From: an uncultured bacterium
GTDB taxonomy: Bacteria; Patescibacteriota; Gracilibacteria; Absconditabacterales; Absconditicoccaceae
Assembly (NCBI GenBank): GCA_916049765.1
Contig: CAJZIX010000002.1
Span: forward strand, 1 to 64,000
Length of the DNA: 64,000 bases
Direction: 5' to 3'
The translations under genes and the position numbers were made by a program. Below the pieces are notes generated by a model, which had not been told where the DNA came from, searched no databases, and worked only from the letters and a program-made list of their open reading frames with translations. Positions 19,687 to 30,641 of the stretch are shown here, piece by piece. The first letter of the stretch is position 1. Every line of letters begins with the position of its first letter.

Positions 19687-22600
19687 ATGAAAAAAAACTG
19701 ATTTTTATTTTTCGCACTCTTATTCTTACTAGGATTCAGTCCAGTATTCGCTTTAGAGGCAACGATTGTAGGTAAGACGACTTCACTTTGGCTAAAACCT
19801 CAAAAAGCAACTTCTACAACTTGTGGGGTGAAACTTGGAGATAATAACGAATCTTGGATTGACTTCTGGAAGGACTGTTGAGAAGATGTTGATTCAAGAC
19901 GCAATAATGCAGAGCGTGACCGTCAAGCCAGGCACGATCGTATTGAGCTTCAGTGGCATGAGGGCTCAGGAGCTAATTTTCATCCAAGAGTAAATTTTAA
20001 GGATGATCACAATTCACGGTCTGCTTCCTTTGATGGGGTGAAACCTAAGCAATATCATGAAACTTTTATTGTGCGAAAAGTCTCAGATTTACCACACAAG
20101 GTGCATGTCCCTTTTCAGATTTTAAACCCCGCCGCATTACGAGATAATTGGTTTGTGAAAGGACAGGGGGATCCTTTTTCATACAGTACTGGAAACAGCC
20201 AAAGAAAAAATAGAGATGCTTATAGGCTGGTTTCTATCAATTGAGGTGAAAACCGTTTGGATAATCCAGGGGTTCATATCTATTGGGGTTGATATAGGCT
20301 ATTCCATGCATCCAATCAATACAAATACCGTATTGGTCCTAAATATTCTCCTGCTTCAGATAGATACAATAAGTCAGACGCTATGAATAATGATGATATC
20401 TATGAGATTATTTCTATTTCAGAAAACTGAGGCTTAACTAGTGACCAAAGAGCACAAGTAGCGTCCTATCTCGCAATCAAGTATGGAATCCCACTAAGAC
20501 ATGATTATTTTGCAGGAAATGGAACTAAGGTGTATGATCTCTCAAGCTATGGGTATCAGGTTTTTGGACTTGGGAAAGATATTGATACTACTTCACTTGA
20601 TCAGAGAATCGCAAAAGCATTGGAAGACGATGATTTGATTATCAGTACTGATGATAATTTTACAAAGCTTAATGATCAACATACTGGACTTAACAAAAAT
20701 AAAGCATATCTTCTCCTCTGAAATAATGCGAAGACCTATACTTGAACTACGACTGATGGACTTGAAAAATCAGATGATGAACTTGAAAAATCAGATGATG
20801 AACAGTATTTTACGATGCGTAGTCAAAAAATTTGGAAAATTCAGAATACTGATTTTGAGCAGAAAGTAAATCTCCAGTTTGGATCAGCTTTTACGGGTTT
20901 AGTTGGGGCTGATGATAAATATGTTCTCCTCGTGAGTTCTGATGATAGGAAATTCTCAGAACTTGAAAGCATTAAATGAACTGGAGAATTGATTGATGGG
21001 AAGCTTGTTTTTAAAGATGTAGAGCTGCCAGAAGGAACGAATTATATGACAGTTGCGATTAGAGATTTGACTTCTCCTGAATGATTGGATTTTGATGGAG
21101 ATCAATATTATCCTCAGACATTTTTCTCTGGAGCTAATTTCCCTTTAGCGACAACAGGAACGAAAGATTTAGGAGTGGGAATCAGAGAATTTATTTGGAA
21201 AATTAAAAAGTGAACTGATGAAATCTGAACTTTTACAAGACCAAAAAGTTTTTTTGATATTCTTATTTGTCAGACTGCAACAGAAACAAACTGTATCCCA
21301 GAGGGAACAGGGTTTAGGTTTGATCTTTCTGTTGTGGATCGTGCAGGGAATGAAAAATCAGTTTCTGATACAGGAAATCCTTATATGGCGATGATTGTTA
21401 TAGATAGAACTCCACCAATAATGACCTTTAAACCTGGGACTGATGAGATTTGGATTAATTATGGAGAGAGTTTTGACCTTTCAACAGAAACGCCAGAGGT
21501 TAGCGATAATCTTCAACATTCAGCTATTAGGATTGATCTAAAAACTGATCCAGACCCTCTTCCAACTTCTCCATTTACAGGGAGTTTTAGAGTAATTTAT
21601 ACGGCTACAGATTGGGCTGGAAATAGTACGCAAAAAGAAAGAACTATTCGTGTGAATGAAGCTCCAACGATTGAGTGACTTTCTGTACATCTAGGCACGG
21701 CAAATGATAAGAAAAATCCGACCATCACTTTCACTCCAAAAGATCAAACCAGAAGTCTGACTACGGGAAAGATTGAGATTTATGAGTGAGGAACTGCTAA
21801 TTTACTTATTACAAAAAGCCTCTCTTCTCTCAATAATGGGACTGAGGTTTCTGAATCTTTTACTCTCCCTGAAAAGACTTACTATACCGTGAAAGTTCAG
21901 ATCCGAGATGAAGGAGGACTTGCTTCTAGAGAAGAAATCCTTTCCTATCCACCAATAGTACATTTTGAACCAAACAATTTCGCACCAACAAGTGGGAATC
22001 TTGCAGTAACGGTCAAAATCTGGTCGCCATGAACGCTTTCAGAAGTGAAGTTTCAATCTCCTTTTATTGTGAAAGTGAATGGAACTCAGGTTTCTCAGGG
22101 GGATAACTTTTTAGATAAATGTACTACAACTACAGGTCAGGATACGACTTGTCAGCTTAAGATTTCCTCTAGTTCTTCTCAGACAGGGGATCTGAAAGTT
22201 ATTGCTAGTGATCAATATTCAACAGGAAATAATACTTTGAAGCTGATTATAGATCAGACAAAGCCTACAATTCCAGAATTTATCGCACCTTCTGCAGATA
22301 CTGTTCAGAACTCAAAAAATCTGAAATTCCAGTGGAATAACCTCACTGATAAATGAGGAGCAGGACTTGATAAAATCTTTTGGAAATTAAAGAAAGGAGA
22401 AGACGAGGTAGAAAGCGGAGAATTTACTGACCTGACGACAAGAACTCTTGAAAAAGCTAATATGGTAGACGGAAGTTATACGCTAACACTTTGGACGCAA
22501 GACAAAGCAGGAAATAAGAGTGATGAAGCTACAAGCCATACTATTCAAATTGATACCGCTGCTCCAAACGAAATCCAAAATCTGACTTCAGCTTTTGACC

Positions 22601-24354
22601 CTGATAATGCAAAACTTGGCTTCTCATGGGATAAAACGACTGATGAGGGAGTAGGGCTTTCTGGCTATCTTTGGACTTTCAAAAAAGGTAATCAAGAACT
22701 GAGCTGAGGAATGCTCGGAGATGAAGCTAATCCATCACTTAGCTTTGAAAATATTGCAAAAGAAAATGCAAGCTATACGCTGACTCTTCAAGCAGTAGAT
22801 AAAGTAGGAAATAAAACTAGCGAACAAACGATAAGTTACAAAGTCCAGCTAGTTGAGCTTACTTTCAAGGAGGGAACACATGTTAAGATATGAACTCCAA
22901 CTTATCTTCAGCTCTTTAGTGGTGCAAAGCAAGAAAATCTGACCTTGCCAACCCTTACTCCAGATCCGTGATATAAACTTAAAACCCCAGCACGAGAGCC
23001 GGATTTCAATACTTCAGATCGTGCTACAGAAAATAAAACCTACACTGGAAATGCTGAGAAAGATCCAGATCAGCGAGTAAAATTGACTTTTGATGTTAAA
23101 TGAGGAACAACACTCTCAGGACAAGAAGTCCTAAAAAATGTAGAACTTCTTTCTGGAGATTTACCTACGACAACGAAATCAGGGCATCTCTTTAGAGGGT
23201 GGTCTTTAGATGGAACTACCGTATTAAGCTATCCTAGAAGCTTTGATCAAAATATAACACTTTCTGCAGTTTGGGAGAAAGATCCGAGTCAGTGGATTTC
23301 ACTCTCTTATGATCTTCAGTGAGGCGTGCTAAGTTCTCCAAATCCGGATAGTCTTTTGAGTTGAACATTGCTAAGTACTCTTTCCCAGCCAAGCAGATAT
23401 TGATTCCATTTCAGTGGTTGGAACTATACCAGAGAGGCAATTTTGTCTTCAAATACTGCTTTGATAAAATCAGGAATGCTCTATGCAAACCGAAGTGAAA
23501 ACCCATTGGAGCGATTGACGATTACTTATCATCTCAATGATAGTTTTGCACAGCAAAAAACCAGTAAACTTCTTAAAGCTGGAGCGACTTTCCAGTATCT
23601 AATCCCTGAGCCAAATAGAACAGGATATGCCTTCAACTGATGGACAAAAGATCTCGCAGGACAGCAGCCAATAGCGCTTGGAGAAGTACTTACAGGAGAT
23701 ATTGTTGTATATGCTCAATGGAAACCAATTCCATCTATTGTTCCTACTCATGGATATAGTGGAGGTGGTGGATTTATTTCTCATTCAGCTTCACAAAATT
23801 CAATACCATCATCGCAGGAAACCATAACGAATACTGAACTTTCCAAAGAGGAAAAAGAACAGCAAACAGCATACGAACGAGCTTATGAAAATAAGATTAC
23901 GACACTTTATCCTCAAACAGAAGCCAGACTTTTTGAACCAATTACCAGAGCTGAACTTGCAAAAATGATGTCAGTATATACTACGAAATTCCTTAAAAAA
24001 ATTCCGATCTCTTGAAAACTAGGATGTTCTGACTTCCAAGATAAAGACCAAACCAGTCCTGAACTTGCAGGATTTATGCAAACGGCTTGTGAACTTGAAA
24101 TTATGGGACTTCATTCTGATGGAAAGACGCCACTTTCATTATTCAGACCAAATGATTTAGTATCTAGAGCTGAATTTGCTACGGTACTTTCTAGAATGAA
24201 GCGAGGAAATCAATATGATAATAATCAACCAGAATGACGATGGGAAGACCATCTCAAAAACTTGCATGAAAAAATGATTATTACGATTCCAGATCCTAAT
24301 ATTATAGAGCTGAGAGGACGAATTCTTCTCATGCTCCATAGAATGGAAAGATAA
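19687..24354 (+). CDS. Giant surface protein: DUF8202-like, Ig-like, InlB-type repeats and SLH
   Basis: 1555 residues with a signal peptide (MKKNGFLFFALLFLLGFSPV). About 210-330 matches the module common in Bacteroidetes surface proteins (DUF8202): LTSDQRAQVASYLAIKYGI, then VFGLGKDIDTTSLDQRIAKA. About 530-1080 are repeated Ig-like/bacterial cadherin-type units with DRAGNEKS, TDWAGNSTQ, QDKAGNKSD and VDKVGNKTS. About 1120-1350 hold three Listeria-Bacteroides (InlB-type) repeats: LFRGWSLDGT...AVWEKD, FSGWNYTREA, AFNGWTKDLAG...YAQWKP. A Gly/Ser linker and SLH-like segments (LFEPITRAELAKMMSVY; LFRPNDLVSRAEFATVLSRM) end the protein. Probably an adhesin anchored by SLH. Many UGA glycines. Confidence 0.85.
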
Positions 24355-24358
24355 AGAA

Positions 24359-24394
24359 AAAATCCTTGAGTTAAAAGCTCAGGGATTTTTTTGT
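24359..24394 (+). terminator. Intrinsic terminator of the giant surface gene
   Basis: AATCCTTGAG and CTCAGGGATT pair with one G-T, loop TTAAAAG, followed by a T run; starts within 10 bases of the stop codon. Confidence 0.8.
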
Positions 24395-24410
24395 ATGATA
24401 AATAATAATA

Positions 24411-25076
24411 TTATTTATTTTTTAGAAGTAATTTCAAAACTTCGATACTTTTTCTCATGGCATAATCCAAGTTTCCCTCATGGGCTTCTCTTGCATCACT
24501 ATCAGCTCCATCTGAAATTGCTTTGATGATTATCAGTTTTTCGAGTATTCAAAACTCACGAGCAACGCTTGCTACAGCAAATGCTTCCATTTCTACTACA
24601 TGAGCGCCAGTTTGTTCCCTTAGTTCTCTTACTTTTTCAGTATCATCAATAAACTGATCTCCCGTCAGACAAAAACCTTCATGATGGATTCAGTCTTCTC
24701 TTTTTCCTAGATTGATAGCTAGAGAAGGTAAAGAAATCGGACTCTTTGCATAATTCAAATGCTGACCATCAAAGGGCAAATACATGTCATGTTGAGCGAC
24801 GGTATTGATGAGAAAAACATCTCCAATTTTAGCTTCCTGACCCAGTAAACTTCATGCGATTCCAATATTTATCAGGCATTTTAACTCATACTCCATACAA
24901 AGGAGGCTTGTAGCAATACTTGCCTGAATTTTCCCAACTCCAGACAAGGCAAGCACCACTTCATCATTTTCAAAAAAACTGATATTTTGGAGGCTTTTTG
25001 TAGCTTGAAGTCCAAAAAGAGTAATGAGATGATCAGCTTCTTCTGCCATTGCAGTAATAATTCAGATTTTTTGCAT
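24411..25076 (-). CDS. mtnN: 5'-methylthioadenosine/S-adenosylhomocysteine nucleosidase
   Basis: 221 residues, PNP/UDP phosphorylase superfamily. It cleaves MTA and SAH, relieving product inhibition of methyltransferases. Visible: KIGIITAMAEEADHL (Gly-5 by UGA; catalytic Glu), LALSGVGKIQASIATSL, CLINIGIAGSL, VVEMEAFAVASVA with the ribose-contacting MxE, and the catalytic Asp in IKAISDGADSDA. First methionine gives the standard N-terminus. It lies 13 bases after the NlpC/P60 gene on the same strand. Confidence 0.93.
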
Positions 25077-25088
25077 TGTTTAGTACGT

Positions 25089-26315
25089 TTATTTAAACCA
25101 TCTTCTAACCACAAACTTTTTAGCTTTTGGAAGTGATGAGGCAGAGTAATTATTGACTGGTTTCCTGGTTTTGAAAATTTCTTCTAATCTTTTTTTGATT
25201 TCAACAATTTCTACTCCACCAGGATTTTTCCCTCTTCCTCTGCTTTCAATCGTTCTTTTTTCATCCAAAACAACCACAACATGCCCATCTCGAACGATAA
25301 TATCCAGAGGCTTTAGGAGCATTGCAATTTGTTCTACGGTTTTTCACTCAATTTCTACTGCTTCTCAGAAGTTCAGGAGGCTACGAGAATTTCTAGGGGT
25401 ATAACCATTTGTTGCTTGATAGAGGAGTCCAGAACAGTCAACTCCTTTCATTAATTTCCTTTTTTTCTCAAGAGAGGAGAGCTTGTTCTGTGATGGGAAA
25501 AAATGTTCATTTTCCGGTACTCCTTGATACCAGGTTCCTCACCAGATATAGGCGGTCCCAGAGGTCGCAAGCAGGTTATCAATGACTTCTTCAAATGAAG
25601 GCAAAATCTGACTCTTCTCTTCATTTTTTTGGTCAGTTTTTTGGATATATCTTGCATCTAAAAAGTAGCCAACTTTAGCTCCTCTTCCTGCATCAAATTC
25701 CCTCGTGCGAACTTGGTAATAAGTAAATCCGTCTTTCTCAATTTTCCTCATTAAAGTAACAGGAGTATCAGGAGGAAGTACTACCGCAAGATCAATAATC
25801 ATATTGTTCCCATCGACTTTCATACCTGTTGTTCCTTTTCATCAAAGAATTTTATTAAGGTCAACATTATCTACAGGAAGTCGAAAAAGCGGAGTAGGAA
25901 TAACGGTTCTTGCATATCCCTCAAATTCTTTATTTGCTTCAATTTGGAGCGCTCTGGAAATTTCCTCAGAGAGTTGCTGAGTTTTTTTGAGCTCCTCCAA
26001 GATTTCATTCCTTCTGACTTCAGGGAGTGTAGTAAGCGTAGCAACTCTATTCTTGATAAATTCTTGATCTTTCTGCGTAAGTTTAGGACCATAAAGTTTC
26101 ATCTTGATCGGGAGAAATGCCTTACGAATAGCAAGTGACTTCTGAGCTAAACGAGAAAAAAATTCAGATTTTTCTTTTTTTTCATCTGAAGGAATAGCTT
26201 GATTAAGCTGACGATCAATTTGATGATGTTCTTCTTTGGTAAAAGGGGAGTAGGCAGAAGTTATATTTCCAAACAAGAATACTACCAGTCCTATCAGCAC
26301 ATATCTTTTTTTCAT
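25089..26315 (-). CDS. Exported NlpC/P60 peptidoglycan hydrolase
   Basis: 408 residues with a signal peptide (MKKRYVLIGLVVFLFGNITS). About 25-145 is helical and charged. About 170-235 looks like an SH3-like binding domain (VVLPPDTPVTLMRKIEKDG, TYYQVRT). The C-terminal part is the NlpC/P60 domain: GTAYIWGGTW, catalytic Cys in KGVDCSGLLYQAT, catalytic His in VRDGHVVVVLD, and a polar third residue near TIESRGRGKNPGGVEIV. Cuts peptide stems of peptidoglycan outside the membrane. UGA supplies glycines in YIWGG and KILGGKG. Upstream of mtnN in the same direction. Confidence 0.9.
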
Positions 26316-26446
26316 GGCATTGACAAAAAAATAAACCTGATCAAAGATAAAGATTCTTCCTTGGAAAACAAGAACTAATTTAAAAGTTGCAAAATTTTAG
26401 GAAACCTATACACTTGGTTCTGATTTACTTTTTTAATGCTTTTTCT

Positions 26447-27097
26447 ATGCAAATAGCAACGCTTGTAAGTAAAAAATTTCTCAATGATCATGTTCTAGAA
26501 CTAAAACTCAGAACTGAAAAAATAAGTATCCATCCAGGACAATGGTTTTTTGTTCATTATCTTTGAGAAGAAATTCCTTTTAAAAGAGCCTATTCTGTTG
26601 CCGATGTGGAACAAGAGGGGAATTCCAGTATTTTTACTTTTTTGATTAAATTGGTCCCTTGAGGAAAGGGATCTGAACTCTTGAAAACCGTAGATGAAAA
26701 AAGCAAATTCTGACTTGAAGGCCCAAATGGACATTTCATCCTCAAAGCCACCTCCAACCCTAAAGTTTTCCTCTCGACAGGAAGTGGGCTTGCTCCCTGC
26801 TATCGTATGGCAAAAGCTGATCAAAGCTGAGCTCAAAAGCGGTTCTTCTTTTCCGTTTCTTATGAGAGAGACCTCTTTTATCTAGAGGAGATCAAGGCTC
26901 TGAAGATTCCAGAAACACATATCCATATTTCTAGAGAGGAGCTAGAAGGTTTTGAAAAAGGAAGAATTCAGATTCAGGATTTTGATTTTCCTCTAGAGAC
27001 AGAATTTTATATCTGCGGAGTCCCAGCGATGGTCAAAGACTTTATGACTCAGCTGAAAGAAAAAGGCTATAAGCATATTTTCATAGAAGCCTATTAA
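26447..27097 (+). CDS. FAD/NAD(P)-binding ferredoxin-reductase-like protein
   Basis: 216 residues. FAD domain with HPGQWFFVHY and the FAD-binding RAYSVAD; KLVPGGKGSELLK; GPNGHF; then the NAD-binding domain STGSGLAPCYRM and CGVPAMVKDF at the end. This is the ferredoxin-NADP+ reductase fold; no [2Fe-2S] Cys cluster is at the C-terminus, so not a PyrK-type subunit. Electron partner unknown. Several of the motif glycines are UGA. Its last 4 bases overlap the convergent PLP-enzyme gene. Confidence 0.88.
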
Positions 27098-28545
27098 AGT
27101 AAACAATCTTTCGCCTTACATCTTGGAAGTGTATTACTTGACCATTCCGCCAAGCCTCCCTGCAAAGAAAAAGCATGGTACCCCAGTTCTTGTAATTTCT
27201 GAACCCAGAAAGCAGACTTTTTCCCATAAGCACAATAGAGTACAAGCGTCTTACCAGCAAAAGGACGAAAACTTTCCAAACTAAGTTCAGCAAAAGGTAG
27301 ACAAAGAGCTCCTGGTAAATGCACATGAGCAAATTCCTGCTGAGTCCTAAGATCAATCAAGACATACTCCTGCCTCAAAACCAAATCTTCTGGATCAGAA
27401 AAAGAATCCTCTGATTCTAAAGCCTGCACATAAAGTTTCTCAAACACTTTTTTGGACTCTCGAAGAGTATTCGCAAATGAATCTAAACCCAAAGAAGAAG
27501 ATTCCAAAAGAAGTTCCTGATTCAGAACTTCAGGGAAAAGCTCTGCATCACAATATGTAAAATATTCATCTAGATAGGGATAGGGACCATCAGGACAAAT
27601 TACCACCGCTGCCATAGGCTTTTTTGAAAAAGAGCTTAATTGCCCTAATGCCTTAAGCTCCGCAAGATGCAAAAACAATCCCTGCAAAGCCATTCCAGAA
27701 CTTGGCCCCACAAGAAACCCTGCTCTAATAAGTGCTAAACTACTTTCATACGCCTGCTTACTACTAACTTCTACTAAGACATCCACAGCAGCTTGCCAAT
27801 CAAAGCCAATTTGTTGCAATAAATGATAAGTTCTTGGTCAAGGGATAGGGTTATTTGGTTTTCTCACGACTCCAAGAGCGGAAACAGAAGCAAAATGTGA
27901 TTTGAGACACTCAGAGATCCCAATAAAAGTTCCCGTAGTACCGAGTCCAGCACAAAAAAAACGAAATTCTACCTCATCTTTTAAAGACTGCAATTGTTCA
28001 GAAAGCTGTTTCCCTGTTAAACGAGCATGTATTTGTGGATTTGCAATATTATGATATTGATCAGGATTATATCGTCATGCTTGTTTCCCTTCTTCTCTCG
28101 CTTTGACAATACCACTCCTAGGATCTTGAGGATTAGGACAAATTTGCTCTGCATGCACCACCGCCTCAACCCCAAAAAGCTGAAGCAATTGTAGCTTTCC
28201 TTTCGTGATTTCTTGAGAAACCCAAGCTCTCATCTTAGGAATCCCCATACTCCTTCCTAGCACTGCAAGAGAAAAAGCAGTATTTCCAGAAGAATTTTCC
28301 ACAATAGTATGAGGTAATTGATCATCAAACTGTCAGCTCTCTTTTGCCTGATGAAGCATCCCTCGAGCAGAAAGAGACTTAATATTTCCCAAAGGTAAAA
28401 AAGTCTGAAGTTTCAAAAACACTCTGACTCCATCTTGAGCATAAGGATTCAAATCAACAGGCAGTTCTACCAGTGGAGTGAGATGATGATAAGGATTGAG
28501 AAAATCCTCTAAAGCAGAAGTTCAAGAAAAAACAGATCAAGACAT
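27094..28545 (-). CDS. Cysteine-synthase-like PLP enzyme fused to a rhodanese domain
   Basis: 483 residues. Domain 1 (about 20-330) is fold-type II PLP: the Schiff-base lysine in GNIKSLSARGM, the asparagine loop SSGNTAFSLAVLG, the phosphate-binding CAGLGTTGTFIG and the pyridine-N Ser region GPSSGMALQG. It resembles cysteine synthase or cystathionine beta-synthase. Domain 2 (about 385-475) is a rhodanese: VLIDLRTQQEFAHVHLPGA, catalytic Cys in LYCAYGKKS, and LQGGLAEW. A fusion of a sulfur-forming or sulfur-releasing PLP enzyme to a persulfide carrier suggests sulfur transfer in one polypeptide (inference). Begins 5 bases after the CooC-like ATPase gene, so co-transcribed with it. Confidence 0.85.
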
Positions 28546-28550
28546 ATTAA

Positions 28551-29504
28551 TTACAAAAAACTAAAATGTTCATCAATTTGCCCAGTCAAATCACCAAATC
28601 TTTCCTTGATAAACCCTTGAGCAACATATTTTCTATGTAAAGCATAAAGCTTGTCTAATCTCGCTTGTAGAGGCTGTTCCAAAGTTTGTGCTTGCTTGAC
28701 AATTTGCTCAAATAGCAGCTGAAACTCAGGCTCAAGCTGAGAAAACTCCATCAATCCTCCTTGCTTCTCTAACTGTCTTAGATAAGAAGAGATCCCCAGC
28801 ATACCAAGCAGTTTTTCAGAGGGCAAAGCAGCAGAGAGAAAAAGCTGATCCTCTTGGTCAAAACATTTATTCCCAAGTGCAAAAAGCTGATCATAGACTC
28901 CCGCAGCTTGAGCCAGACGAGCATACTGTTTCCAGACTTCTTTTCCTTTTTGCGTAGGTTCCAAGACAAGAAGTAAAAGATCAAATTGAGCATGCAGACT
29001 AGAGGCAAAAGCATCTACTCCTGCCACCATATCCACGACCACTACTGCCTTTTGATCATCCATATGCGAAAGTAAATTTTCCAAAATCGCTAAATGATTA
29101 TGATAACAAGATGCGCCAATCTCTGATCCTTGATAAGTCCCTACCACCATCAAAGCAAGCTGATCGAGCACTTCAGCAAAACAATACAGAGGATGTGTAG
29201 GATCTCTAAGTACAAAAAGCTGACTTTCTGAGGTTGGAGGGGTTGTTTTCCTAAAAGTCTCCAAAGAACCAATACGCTGATTATCCCCTTTGAGATAGGT
29301 TTTGATCGTTTGAGTCGTCTCAGGAAAAGAAAGATATTTTTGCTCAGGAAACTCCCCTCATGGAAGAAATAATCCAGGCAAATGGACATTCAAATCAGCA
29401 TCAATCAACAAAAGATTTTTTCCCTGCTGAGCTAAATATAAGGCAAGTAACGCTGATATAGTAGTTTTTCCACTACCTCACTTCCCAACAACTGCTATTC
29501 TCAT
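28551..29504 (-). CDS. CooC/MinD-like P-loop ATPase
   Basis: 317 residues. Deviant Walker A AVVGKGGSGKTTISALLALY with the signature Lys, where one motif glycine (K-G-G) is UGA; LLLIDADLNVHLP as Walker A-prime; VVVVDMVAGVDAFAS as Walker B with the Asp; LLLVLEPTQKGKEVW. This is the SIMIBI class; CooC proteins insert nickel, related ones partition or position proteins. The GKGGSGKTT form and layout favour CooC. First gene of a two-gene operon with the PLP-rhodanese gene, so metal or sulfur handling is plausible but not shown. Confidence 0.85.
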
Positions 29505-29528
29505 CACTATCTGACAATATAAATAAAA

Positions 29529-29807
29529 TTATTTCCCACAACTACAGTACTGCTGATGCTCCTTTTTCCATTTAATCAAAGTCCTCGTAGAGATTCAAAA
29601 ATCATCAATAACCGCTTGTGCTGTATTCTTTTGATGACAATAAGCATCGACAACTGCTTCTTTGAATTCAGGACTATAGGTCCCTCTTTTCCCATCAATT
29701 GTAAAGGTAGATTGGCACGCTCCACAGAAAAATCTCTGAGAATTATTTCTCCCATGCCCATGCTTTCTGGTTTTTGTGCTTTTGCACTTGATGCAGGTAG
29801 TCATCAA
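29529..29807 (-). CDS. InsA-like zinc-ribbon/HTH protein, orphan
   Basis: 92 residues. A zinc ribbon CIKCKSTKTRKHGHGRNNSQ...FFCGAC is followed by a helix-turn-helix (SPEFKEAVVDAYCHQKNTAQ, then FGISTRTLIKWKKEH) and a Cys tail QYCSCGK. The layout matches InsA of IS1-type elements. No InsB/transposase catalytic gene and no flanking terminal repeats are visible, so it is either a remnant or a domesticated DNA-binding protein. One UGA is in frame (DFGIS), so it is adapted to code 25. Two ATG codons begin it; either may be used. Confidence 0.75.
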
Positions 29808-29948
29808 TATAAAAAAAATAAAAATCAGATTTTCATTTACGTGAGTATACTGAAATAAAATAGCAATATCAAGAGATGATTTTTTTGAATGGCTTGATTT
29901 TATAGGTAAAAATCAATATATTCTCCACTCACATCAAAAAATAAAAAA

Positions 29949-30122
29949 ATGAAAGCAAAAATTTTTACAGAAAAAGATCCTCAAGAGTTAGAAAAAGCAT
30001 TAAACTCTTTTCTCTCTAGAGAAAATGTAAGTGAGATTTATTCTATTACGCCGATTGTTTCAAAAAAAACGTCTGGAATAATTGTCGTTTATTTAGCACC
30101 TCCAAAAGTTTGGGGAAAGTGA
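29949..30122 (+). CDS. Small protein, 57 residues, UGA directly before a terminator
   Basis: MKAKIFTEKDPQELEKALNS, then NVSEIYSITPIVSKK and TSGIIVVYLAPPKVWGK: a small alpha-beta protein of unknown role. All glycines are GGN. The frame meets UGA at 30120-30122, immediately before the hairpin at 30123-30151. With UGA as Gly the frame runs through the hairpin to TAA at 30174-30176, adding 18 Lys/Ser-rich residues that the terminator would cut off at RNA level. This repeats the situation at 6966. I give the UGA as the end but the longer version cannot be excluded. Confidence 0.55.
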   Translation: MKAKIFTEKDPQELEKALNSFLSRENVSEIYSITPIVSKKTSGIIVVYLAPPKVWGK

Positions 30123-30151
30123 AAAAAGAGAGCGAATAAGCTCTCTTTTTC
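30123..30151. terminator. Bidirectional terminator between the small gene and nrdR
   Basis: GAGAGC, loop GAATAA region, GCTCTC equivalents (AAAGAGAGC / AGCTCTCTTTTT), with T runs on both strands. Confidence 0.8.
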
Positions 30152-30165
30152 TTTAATTAAAAAAT

Positions 30166-30600
30166 CTACTCAATAAACTGCTTAAAGTCTGAAAAGTTTT
30201 CAAAAGACTGATAGACCGAGGCAAATCTAACATAGACGACAGGATCAATTTCTTTGAGTGCGGCTAGGATATCATCTCAGATTTTTTTACTTGAAACCTC
30301 GGCTCCCTCACTTTGCCGAGAAATTTCTAAATTGTTAATCAGAGAGTCTACGATTTCTGGATTGAAAGGTCTTTTCGCAAAAGCAAGCATCACTGATTTT
30401 CTAAGTTTTGCTCTATCATAGAGTTCTTTTGTGCCATCTCTCTTGATCACCATGAGTTCTGTGAGTCCAATTCTCTCAAACGTAGTAAATCTATGCGAAC
30501 ATCTCTCGCATTCTCTTCTTCTCCTGATAATGGTTCCTTCTTCTATCATTCTAGAGTCGATGACTTTGGAATCCATATTTTTACATTTTGGACACTTCAT
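30166..30600 (-). CDS. nrdR: Transcriptional repressor NrdR
   Basis: 144 residues from MKCPKCKNMDSKV. N-terminal zinc ribbon with CPKC and CERC, the RRRRECERC basic stretch, then the ATP-cone domain (VIKRDGTKELYDRAKLRKSV). NrdR represses ribonucleotide reductase genes in response to ATP/dATP. An upstream in-frame ATG at 30615 exists, but the family begins at MKCP. One UGA in the C-terminal part (KKIGDDILAALKEIDPVVYV) restores the usual family length. Confidence 0.95.
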
Positions 30601-30641
30601 ATTCTGAAAGATCAACTAAAAACTGATTTTTGGAACTTTTT

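Noticed and set aside
20761..20810. Tandem repeat of about 24 bases encoding LEKSDDE units
   Set aside because: Real but only two copies inside the giant surface gene; a minor internal duplication.
29529..29807. Complete insertion sequence
   Set aside because: Only an InsA-like zinc-ribbon/HTH gene is present; no catalytic transposase gene, terminal inverted repeats or target duplication.
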